A stretch of 6,176 nucleotides of DNA from Candidatus Phaeomarinibacter sp. (GTDB lineage Bacteria; Pseudomonadota; Alphaproteobacteria; CGMCC-115125): assembly GCA_028279995.1 (NCBI GenBank), contig JANQMQ010000602.1, positions 1 to 6,176 on the forward strand, written 5' to 3'. How positions within the stretch are numbered: the first letter of the stretch is position 1; each line of letters opens with the position of its first letter. Below the pieces are notes generated by a model. That model did no database searches, had not been told where the DNA came from, and saw only the letters and a list, made by a program, of their open reading frames with translations. Shown here piece after piece: positions 1 to 5,669 of this stretch. Both the position numbers and the translations under genes were made by a program.

Positions 1-682
1 CAGCCACCTTCATGGGCAACCGATCTTTGACACGCCAGCGGAAAACCACCGCGACTACATCATTGCCGGGTCCGACCGGTTTGACTCCATCGAGGAACAC
101 CAGCGCGCGATACGGGACACACGATGGAAATACATCCGCAACTACAGGCCCGACCTGCCGTTCTTCCAGCCACTCCCCTTCCGTGATGAACTGCCAACCA
201 TGCAGGAACTCTGGCGGCTTCACAGCGAAGGGAACCTGACCTCTGCTCAGGCCAAGTATTTCGTAACGCCCCGCCCAGCTGAAGAACTGTACGACACGCA
301 GGCAGACCCGCACGAGATCACAAACCTCGCATCTGATCCGGCACATGCAGCAACTCTCGAGCGGTTGAGGAGCGCGTACGACGCTTTCACGGAACGCAAT
401 GGCGACCTGTCCGCAATGCCGGAAGCTGACATGATCGAGACCATGTGGCCTGGCCTCGAGCAGCCGCAGACTGCACTCGTGGAGTTTTCCCGGACAGGCA
501 ACAGCCTCACCCTGAGATCAGCAACACCAGGTGCGTCGATTGGCTACCAGTTGGGGGGTGATCCCCGTTGGCATCTGTACACGGGGCCCATCTCCATCGA
601 CGGGAACAAAGATGTAAGGGCAAAGGCCATTCGATACGGCTACGCAGAGAGCAGCATCACGGTGTTTGGAGGCTCTCAGTAG
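1..682 (+). CDS. Type I sulfatase, C-terminal part (5' end outside window)
   Basis: The frame is open from base 2 to the TAG at 680-682, giving 226 residues with no start in view. Residues 29-50 (including EEHQRAIRDTRWKYIRNYRP) and 92-112 (PAEELYDTQADPHEITNLAS) are the signature of the C-terminal subdomain of alkaline-phosphatase-fold sulfatases close to heparan N-sulfatase-like and arylsulfatase proteins. The phrase LPFRDELPTMQELWRLHSEG (59-78) is typical of one bacterial subgroup. Residues about 155-222 (SLTLRSATPGASIGYQLG, then WHLYTGPISI and VRAKAIRYGY) resemble the chitobiase/beta-hexosaminidase C-terminal domain, a small beta-sandwich appended to some secreted glycan-active enzymes. By family, such enzymes hydrolyse sulfate esters or N-sulfates, often on polysaccharides, in the periplasm or outside the cell. 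The substrate, any signal peptide and the formylglycine-forming C-x-P-x-R motif cannot be judged because the N-terminal half is missing. It is convergent with the methyltransferase gene, with 18 bases between the stops. Confidence 0.9.
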   Translation, partial: SHLHGQPIFDTPAENHRDYIIAGSDRFDSIEEHQRAIRDTRWKYIRNYRPDLPFFQPLPFRDELPTMQELWRLHSEGNLTSAQAKYFVTPRPAEELYDTQADPHEITNLASDPAHAATLERLRSAYDAFTERNGDLSAMPEADMIETMWPGLEQPQTALVEFSRTGNSLTLRSATPGASIGYQLGGDPRWHLYTGPISIDGNKDVRAKAIRYGYAESSITVFGGSQ

Positions 683-700
683 CCGGGGCATTCTCTTCCC

Positions 701-1339
701 TCAGCGGGTTACCTTCGCAATCCGTGCATAGTCTCCGTAAAGGCAATGCATCTGGCCCTGACCAAGCCGGGTGATTGCCTCTCCAAGCTCTGCACGTGAC
801 GACACGTGAAACTGCTTCAGCCACCAGGTCAGCACGCGGCTGAACCATCGCGGCAAACTCTCCTGCTGGCCGAAATCGACAATCAGAAGGCGACCATTCG
901 TCGAAGTCGACGCATAGCCGCAGTCCAATGCCTTCTGCCACGCGGGGATCATTGACAGGCTGTAAGAGAAAAAGACGCGATCAAACGATTGCCGGCCAAA
1001 CAGCGCCTGCGCTTCGAAGGCCGACGCATCTGTCTGTGCAAGACGGATACGATCACTCAGCCCGGCCCGTTCGATGTTCTGCTGCGCCTTCTCAAGCATC
1101 GCATCGGAAATGTCGAGACCGTAGAAAAGGGCATGGGGATAGCGCCGCGCTGCCTTGATGAGGTTGCGCCCGGTACCACACCCGACCTCAAGCACATGCC
1201 CGCCCTGTGGAGGATCAAGCTCACGGATCAGACGATCTCGACCGAGCAGATAGTACTTCCGGGTGAGATCATAGAAATGGCGCTGATGGCGATAGATTGA
1301 ATCCATCAAAGCGCCGGTCGAGTGGCTCACATCACTCAT
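701..1339 (-). CDS. btaB: Diacylglycerylhomoserine N-methyltransferase BtaB
   Basis: This 212-residue class I SAM-dependent methyltransferase has motif I HVLEVGCGTGRNL at 48-60, the acidic ribose-binding loop YGLDIS at 73-78, and the post-motif segment FDRVFFSYSLSMIP at 119-132. The N-terminal MDSIYRHQRHFYDLTRKYYLLGRDRL is characteristic of BtaB. By family knowledge, BtaB trimethylates the homoserine amine of diacylglycerylhomoserine with three SAM to give the betaine lipid DGTS, presumably at the inner membrane. No transmembrane segment is visible. Assignment rests on sequence type plus its position six bases downstream of btaA. The ATG at 1339 is preceded by AAGGGG (1349-1354), nine bases away and inside the last codons of btaA, which suggests translational coupling. 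No clear terminator follows. On sequence alone it could be another small lipid N-methyltransferase such as a PmtA type, but the neighbour makes BtaB much more likely. Confidence 0.92.
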   Translation of the reverse strand: MSDVSHSTGALMDSIYRHQRHFYDLTRKYYLLGRDRLIRELDPPQGGHVLEVGCGTGRNLIKAARRYPHALFYGLDISDAMLEKAQQNIERAGLSDRIRLAQTDASAFEAQALFGRQSFDRVFFSYSLSMIPAWQKALDCGYASTSTNGRLLIVDFGQQESLPRWFSRVLTWWLKQFHVSSRAELGEAITRLGQGQMHCLYGDYARIAKVTR

Positions 1340-1345
1340 TCCGCA

Positions 1346-2581
1346 TCACCCCTTGAAGACATAGAGATGAACGCCGCCATAGATGGCTGACCTATCGCGT
1401 TTGGAGTAGTCGAGGCTCTCCTCCGCCCTGTAGTCCCAACGGTCCATGATGTCATCCGCCACGCGCCCAGGCAGGATAGAAGGCGCGCCGGCAGTTCGAA
1501 ATACGACGCGGGCGCCGCGCTGTGCGGTACGGGTAATCTCGCCCCACAGTTCGTTGAGTTGAGCGTCTGTCATCCAGTCCTGCGCATCCAGCAGGATGTA
1601 GGCATCCAGCGACTGGTCCGCTTCCTGGTTGAGCTGCTCCGTAAAGGAACGATGGCAGACCTGAACCCTGTCCGCACGGTCGCGTACATCCACAAAGTGG
1701 TCCGCTTGCAGATAGGGAGGCAATGGCCCTGCAGGTCCCGACGCATAGCCACGTCCGAATGCCTGCCAGGCGAAATAGTTGTCCTTCATCTCAAAGCCGC
1801 AGGCCAGCTTCTCCAGCCGAGCCTTGAGGACAGCCGCCATGTCACCATTTCCGTCCGCAGCAAGCGCTTCGTACTGGGCCGGTGGGATGCCGAGACCATA
1901 AAGCGACATCTTTTTGGAAGTGACCCAGCGCACCATGCGCCGGTCAAACAACGGTGCCAGCGCCGTATCAAAAAATGTCCGCTGCTCGTCAATGGTCCGA
2001 GCCCAGACGATCTGGCGCGGATCTGTGCCATGCAGGCGGGCCATCCAGTGCGCGACCCCGATGAAGTAGCCAAGAAGACCATGATGATAAAGGTCGCGGG
2101 AGAAAAGGGAGATGCGCCGCTGCAGCATCCAGTCCCGCCCCTCCCAATAGGCGCGGCTTTCTGCATCGAGCCCATCGCGCACAAACCGCTCATAGGCATT
2201 GATGTTGGCCTTAGCGTCAGCTTCACCGAAGAATCTGTAGAAGGATTCATAGGTCGGCATACCGCGGGCTGCCGCCAGCTTGAGACGTGTCAGTGCCAGA
2301 TGAGCGCGATTGAGATCGACCGCGATAATCTCCTTGGGGTCGGCCGTGAGATACGACAGCACGTTGCATCCGCCGGATGCGATGGTGATAAGCCGAGAGT
2401 TTGAGGTCAGCGCCAGCGCTTCAAGATCAACCTTCGGGTCTTCCCAGATCTGCGGATAGACCAGCCCCTTGAAGGCGAAGGTAAACATCCGCTCCAGAAA
2501 TCCGGCGCGGGTCGCAGCCTCGTTTTGATGGACAGCTGATTGAAGATTCTTGCGGGTCTGCTTGATGGATGAAGATGGCAA
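1346..2581 (-). CDS. btaA: SAM:diacylglycerol 3-amino-3-carboxypropyltransferase BtaA
   Basis: This is the first enzyme of DGTS betaine-lipid synthesis. It transfers the 3-amino-3-carboxypropyl group of SAM to the free hydroxyl of diacylglycerol, releasing methylthioadenosine. The protein is DUF3419/BtaA family throughout. Numbered from the chosen start, it has YPQIWEDPKVDLEAL (42-56), the SAM-binding strand and loop ITIASGGCNVLSYL (65-78), the second motif IIAVDLNRAHLALTRLKL (85-102), DNYFAWQAFGRGY (267-279), YILLDAQDWM (328-337), and the C-terminal RSAIYGGVHLYVFKG (397-411). The length of 411 residues is normal for bacterial BtaA as I recall it. The start is uncertain. The frame is open to a GTG at 2620 and has two ATGs at 2605 and 2602, but none has a Shine-Dalgarno sequence. 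A TTG at 2581 lies six bases after a perfect AAGGAG (2588-2593), so I chose it. It leads a btaA-btaB operon, with a likely phosphate-regulated promoter upstream. Confidence 0.94.
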   Translation of the reverse strand: MPSSSIKQTRKNLQSAVHQNEAATRAGFLERMFTFAFKGLVYPQIWEDPKVDLEALALTSNSRLITIASGGCNVLSYLTADPKEIIAVDLNRAHLALTRLKLAAARGMPTYESFYRFFGEADAKANINAYERFVRDGLDAESRAYWEGRDWMLQRRISLFSRDLYHHGLLGYFIGVAHWMARLHGTDPRQIVWARTIDEQRTFFDTALAPLFDRRMVRWVTSKKMSLYGLGIPPAQYEALAADGNGDMAAVLKARLEKLACGFEMKDNYFAWQAFGRGYASGPAGPLPPYLQADHFVDVRDRADRVQVCHRSFTEQLNQEADQSLDAYILLDAQDWMTDAQLNELWGEITRTAQRGARVVFRTAGAPSILPGRVADDIMDRWDYRAEESLDYSKRDRSAIYGGVHLYVFKG

Positions 2582-2587
2582 GGCGGG

Positions 2588-2593
2588 CTCCTT
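2588..2593 (-). promoter_or_regulatory. Ribosome binding site of btaA (decides TTG start)
   Basis: On the minus strand this reads AAGGAG, followed six bases later by TTG at 2581-2579. The competing in-frame starts (GTG at 2620, ATG at 2605 and 2602) have no purine-rich sequence upstream. This favours the TTG and removes 13 residues of non-conserved N-terminus. It is also possible that AAGGAG is only a Lys-Glu codon pair in a longer protein. Confidence 0.55.
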
Positions 2594-2636
2594 GCAGGCC
2601 ATCATCAGGCAACCGGACACACCCGACCGGGCCTGC
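2594..2636 (-). promoter_or_regulatory. Inverted repeats in btaA leader next to the ribosome binding site
   Basis: In the transcript sense, GCAGGCC (2636-2630) and GGCCTGC (2600-2594) are perfect 7-bp inverted arms around a 29-base loop. The second arm touches the AAGGAG of btaA. A competing shorter hairpin is possible: CAGGC (2635-2631) with GCCTG (2610-2606), extended by an inner CCGG/CCGG pair across a two-base bulge. The two share the left arm, so they exclude each other. Whether this folds or regulates translation is inference. If translation starts at 2620 or 2605, part of the region is coding and the repeats may be incidental. Confidence 0.3.
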
Positions 2637-2676
2637 GTGCCACCGGGTGAATCACATGAAACATGCGAACCCGGTC

Positions 2677-2709
2677 ATTAGCAGCCATGCCATGACGGTT
2701 TCGTCACAG
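2677..2709 (-). promoter_or_regulatory. Candidate Pho-box promoter of btaAB
   Basis: Read on the minus strand, 2709-2692 is CTGTGAC-GAAA-CCGTCAT: two 7-mers, an A-rich 4-base spacer and an 11-base repeat period, as in a PhoB box (E. coli consensus CTGTCAT-AWAW-CTGTCAY). By eye the first 7-mer matches at five of seven positions and the second at six of seven. Nine bases further on is GCTAAT (2682-2677), a four-of-six match to the sigma-70 -10 element, close to the roughly ten-base spacing of the E. coli phoA promoter. It faces btaA, which would give a leader of about 90 bases. DGTS synthesis in alphaproteobacteria such as Sinorhizobium is known to be induced by phosphate limitation through PhoB, so the function fits. 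This is a visual match only. Confidence 0.6.
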
Positions 2710-2731
2710 GATTGCTTGATCAATGTGACGA
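2701..2731. repeat. Perfect 8-bp inverted repeat between dxs and btaA
   Basis: The arms TCGTCACA (2701-2708) and TGTGACGA (2724-2731) are exact reverse complements around a 15-base spacer, which itself contains the palindrome TTGATCAA (2716-2723). The inner arm overlaps the first 7-mer of the candidate Pho box. It begins 31 bases after the dxs stop. No T-run follows on either strand, so it is not a canonical intrinsic terminator. It could be an operator, or an accident of repeated GTCAC-type PhoB half-sites in both orientations. Confidence 0.5.
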
Positions 2732-2761
2732 TGTGGCGGGCGGAACACCAATCAGGAAGGT

Positions 2762-4660
2762 CTACTCAGCACCTGCGCCAGCGGCAACAACAGCAGCCTG
2801 GCTTTCCTCAATACCAAGAGCATCCAGAACGCGCACAACGATGCCCGCAGCATCCAGACCGGCTGCAGCAACCTGAACCGGTGGCTTGTCATGGTCGATG
2901 AAGATGTCCGGCATGAAGACCGGCACGAAGCGGGCATGACCCGTATCAAGTCCCTGACGGGCCAGGCTGTCATAGACAAGCGTCGAGAACCCGCCGATGG
3001 AGCCTTCTTCCACGGAGACCAGAAGTTCGTGGTTCGTGGCCAGCTGCTTCACCAGGTCATCGTCAATCGGCTTGGCAAACCGCGCATCGGCAACGGTCGC
3101 AGACAGCCCCATGGCGGCGAGCTTGTCGGCCGCTGCGAGAGCATCATGGCGACGCGCACCATAGCTGAGGATGGCAACCTTCGTGCCTTCGCGGAGCACA
3201 ACGCCCTTACCGATGGGCAGAATGCGACCCTGCTCCGGCAGGTCCACACCGGCACCCTCACCGCGCGGATAGCGCAGCGCAATCGGGCCTTCATCAAAGG
3301 CAGCGGACGTTGCCACCATGTCCACCAACTCGGCCTCGTTGCCGGCAGCCATGATGGTCATGCCAGGAATACAGCCCAGGAAGGCGACGTCGTAGGCCCC
3401 CTGATGGGTGACCCCATCCGCGCCAACCATACCGGCGCGGTCAATCGCGAAACGGACCGGCAGTTTCTGGATGGCTACGTCATGGATGACCTGGTCATAG
3501 CCGCGCTGCAAGAAGGTCGAATAGATGGCCGCAAACGGACGCATCCCTTCCGCGGCCATGCCGGCGCAGAACGTGACGCAATGCTGCTCCGCAATGGCCA
3601 CGTCAAAGTGGCGATCCGGGAACATTTCACCGAACTTGGTCAGGCCCGAGCCGTCCGGCATAGCAGGAGACACGGCCACGATGCGCTCATCGCGCTGCGC
3701 TTCTGAAATCAGCGCATCAGCGAAAACCTTGGCGTAGTTGGGGGCTGTCGGCGTGGACTTCGCCTGCTTGCCATCCGCAATGTTGAACTTGGAGACACCA
3801 TGATAGCAGTCCGCGGACGCTTCAGCAGGGCCATACCCCTTGCCCTTGCGGGTGATGACATGCAGCAAGATCGGGCCATCATGGTCCCGAGCCGCCGTCA
3901 GTACACGGACCATTTCGTCTACATCGTGGCCGTCAAACGGACCCGCATAGGGCACCCCGAGATCATCGAACATGGTCGGCTGATCAACGAAGCTGGGCAG
4001 TCCTTCGTCAGCAATGCCCTTGTCCCGCGTCGCTTCGTCCGGCATGAAACCGCGAAGCTCTGTCAAGTAGTGCGACAAGGCACCAGCGGGCGGCGCGATG
4101 GACATGTGGTTGTCGTTGAGAATGATGACCATCCGGCGTTTCTCTGAGCCCACATTGTTGAGCCCCTCGAAAGCCATGCCGGCAGACATGGCACCGTCAC
4201 CCACGATCGCGACCACCTGATTGTCGCGCTTCATAAAGTCACGACCGGCGGCAAAGCCAAGCGCTGCTGAAATAGCAGTGGACGAATGCGCAGCACCAAA
4301 CGGATCAAACTCGCTTTCAGCACGTGATGTGAAGCCGGAAAGTCCACCTCCCGTCCGAAGCGTGTTCAGTCGTGACTTGCGACCGGTCAGCGCCTTGTGC
4401 GGATAGCACTGGTGGCTGACATCCCAAATGAACTTGTCGTCCGGTGTGTTGAAGACGTAGTGCAGCGCAACCGTCAACTCGACGACGCCCAGTCCTGCGC
4501 CCAAGTGGCCCCCGGTTTGCGAGACGGCTTCAATCACAGCCTGCCGCACTTCATCAGACACATGCGGCAGGTCTTCCTGTGCCATACGGCGCAGGTCTGC
4601 CGGCATATCGATGCGGCTCAGGAAATTGGTCTGCTTCATCGGGGCGTGACCTTCGGCCAT
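2762..4660 (-). CDS. dxs: 1-deoxy-D-xylulose-5-phosphate synthase
   Basis: Dxs condenses pyruvate and glyceraldehyde 3-phosphate, releasing CO2, to give DXP. This is the first step of the MEP isoprenoid pathway and a feeder of thiamine and pyridoxal synthesis in the cytoplasm. At 632 residues it is full length. Numbered from the chosen start, it has [19 protein letters not shown] (50-68, active-site His), the thiamine-diphosphate motif starting [16 protein letters not shown] (154-169) and reaching ILNDNHMSI (180-188), DGHD (243-246), the AEQH segment with the catalytic Glu (357-360), [15 protein letters not shown] (407-421) and RYPRG (463-467). The C-terminal EEGSIGGF and PDIFIDHD blocks are of the alphaproteobacterial type. 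His in NDNHMSI replaces the acidic residue found in E. coli. ATG at 4660 has GGAG (4670-4673) nine bases upstream; ATG 4666 is too close to it, and a TTG at 4675 is possible but overlaps it. ispA ends 36 bases upstream, indicating an operon. Confidence 0.97.
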   Translation of the reverse strand: MAEGHAPMKQTNFLSRIDMPADLRRMAQEDLPHVSDEVRQAVIEAVSQTGGHLGAGLGVVELTVALHYVFNTPDDKFIWDVSHQCYPHKALTGRKSRLNTLRTGGGLSGFTSRAESEFDPFGAAHSSTAISAALGFAAGRDFMKRDNQVVAIVGDGAMSAGMAFEGLNNVGSEKRRMVIILNDNHMSIAPPAGALSHYLTELRGFMPDEATRDKGIADEGLPSFVDQPTMFDDLGVPYAGPFDGHDVDEMVRVLTAARDHDGPILLHVITRKGKGYGPAEASADCYHGVSKFNIADGKQAKSTPTAPNYAKVFADALISEAQRDERIVAVSPAMPDGSGLTKFGEMFPDRHFDVAIAEQHCVTFCAGMAAEGMRPFAAIYSTFLQRGYDQVIHDVAIQKLPVRFAIDRAGMVGADGVTHQGAYDVAFLGCIPGMTIMAAGNEAELVDMVATSAAFDEGPIALRYPRGEGAGVDLPEQGRILPIGKGVVLREGTKVAILSYGARRHDALAAADKLAAMGLSATVADARFAKPIDDDLVKQLATNHELLVSVEEGSIGGFSTLVYDSLARQGLDTGHARFVPVFMPDIFIDHDKPPVQVAAAGLDAAGIVVRVLDALGIEESQAAVVAAGAGAE

Positions 4661-4696
4661 TCTCATATTCTCCAAAACAACACGGACCTGCCGGGC

Positions 4697-5656
4697 TTAC
4701 TGATTGCGATCCACAACAAAACGCGCCACGGCACGCAACGTGTCCGCACTGGCTCCAAACGGCGCCAGATGCGCACAGGCACTCTCCACCAGGTCTTCGG
4801 CCTTCTTCCGCGCTCCCTCAAGGCCAAGGAGCGTTACAAAGGTGGTAAGCCCATCATCCTGGCCGACGGGCTTACCTACCTGTTCTTCCGTACCGGTCAC
4901 ATCCAGCAGATCATCTGCAACCTGAAATGCAAGTCCCAGATCTGCGGCATATCCGGCCAGGGCCATACGCTCGCCCTCACCAGTTCCGGCCAAAATAGCA
5001 CCAGAAACGCAGGAAAACCGGATCAATTCACCAGTTTTGAGCGCTTCTAGCTCTGCAATCGCGTCATACCCCATGGTTTCACGGGCAGGCGAGATATCTA
5101 TCATCTGTCCGCCAACCATGCCCGCAGCTCCTGAGGACCTGGCCAGCTCAACAACAAGGGCGGCGCGAACGGCAGCATCCCGGGATGTCGCAAACTCACC
5201 AAGCACCTCAAATGCCTGTGTTAGCAGCGCGTCACCTGCGAGGATTGCAATAGCTTCATCAAAAGCCTTGTGCACGGCAGGACGTCCCCTGCGGGTGTCG
5301 CTGTCATCCATGGCCGGCAGATCATCGTGGATCAGCGAGTAGCAATGAACCATCTCAACTGCACAGCCAACACGCAGGGACTGAGCCGTTGGCACTCCGA
5401 AAAGCCCGGCGCTTTCCATCACCAGGAACGGACGCAGTCGCTTTCCGCCAGATAGAGCAGAATAGCGCATGGCCTCAATCACCGGGCCGCGCGGCCCTGC
5501 AACTTCCGGAATAAGCCGATCCAGTTCGTTGGTCACAGCCTCTGCGGTGGACGCCATGAGGCTGTCCAGATCGACCACCGCGCCCGACACCGGGGCAGAC
5601 ATGGCTGTTTGCGGCTCTCCTGACGTTGCCGCCGGAGCCGCTGCTTCACTTGCCAA
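4697..5656 (-). CDS. ispA: Short-chain polyprenyl diphosphate synthase (farnesyl diphosphate synthase, IspA type)
   Basis: This trans-prenyltransferase condenses DMAPP with IPP units to geranyl and then farnesyl diphosphate, precursors of quinones, undecaprenyl carriers and hopanoids. The 319 residues carry GGKRLRPFLV (70-79), the first Asp-rich motif DDLPAMD (111-117) followed by RRG (123-125), GGQMID (182-187), LKTGELIRF (206-214) and the second Asp-rich motif DDLLD (248-252). The two extra residues in the first motif are the bacterial type II FPPS pattern; a GGPP product cannot be excluded by eye. The TTG at 5656 follows GGAG (5666-5669), nine bases away and directly after the ispG stop, suggesting coupling. 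An ATG at 5602 would remove an Ala-rich 18-residue extension and give 301 residues, nearer the E. coli length of about 299, but its AGGAG is about 14 bases away. Where many IspA proteins have GK-[AS]-T after the second Asp-rich motif, this one has GLTTF (269-273). Confidence 0.95.
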   Translation of the reverse strand: MASEAAAPAATSGEPQTAMSAPVSGAVVDLDSLMASTAEAVTNELDRLIPEVAGPRGPVIEAMRYSALSGGKRLRPFLVMESAGLFGVPTAQSLRVGCAVEMVHCYSLIHDDLPAMDDSDTRRGRPAVHKAFDEAIAILAGDALLTQAFEVLGEFATSRDAAVRAALVVELARSSGAAGMVGGQMIDISPARETMGYDAIAELEALKTGELIRFSCVSGAILAGTGEGERMALAGYAADLGLAFQVADDLLDVTGTEEQVGKPVGQDDGLTTFVTLLGLEGARKKAEDLVESACAHLAPFGASADTLRAVARFVVDRNQ

Positions 5657-5665
5657 AACTCAGCG

Positions 5666-5669
5666 CTCC
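5666..5669 (-). promoter_or_regulatory. Ribosome binding site of ispA adjoining ispG stop
   Basis: On the minus strand the ispG stop reads TAG and the next bases are GGAG, followed nine bases later by TTG at 5656. The arrangement supports the TTG start and translational coupling of ispA to ispG. Confidence 0.5.

Noticed and set aside
12..239. Short + strand open frame at the left edge
   Set aside because: Out-of-frame shadow of the sulfatase, whose own frame is open from base 2 and carries the family motifs.
671..700. Possible bidirectional terminator between the convergent sulfatase and btaB genes
   Set aside because: Only a 4-bp GGCT/AGCC pairing (671-684) is found, with no T-run on either strand.
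1344..1348. TGATG stop-start overlap as the btaB start
   Set aside because: The ATG at 1346-1344 is out of frame with BtaB; the in-frame ATG at 1339 has AAGGGG at nine bases.
1559..2404. Long + strand open frame of 281 codons opposite btaA
   Set aside because: It lies wholly antisense to a gene with clear BtaA family motifs, its product has no recognisable domain and a composition typical of the complementary strand of GC-rich coding DNA.
2701..2731. Rho-independent terminator after dxs
   Set aside because: The inverted repeat is good but its stem is not GC-rich, the loop is 15 bases, and no T-run follows on the minus strand; an operator or Pho half-sites fit better.
2891..3706. Long + strand open frame of 271 codons opposite dxs
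   Set aside because: Antisense shadow of an unambiguous Dxs; Arg/His-rich product without recognisable motifs.
4397..5050. + strand open frame spanning the dxs-ispA junction
   Set aside because: It crosses two well-supported minus-strand genes and their gap; no protein motif is visible.
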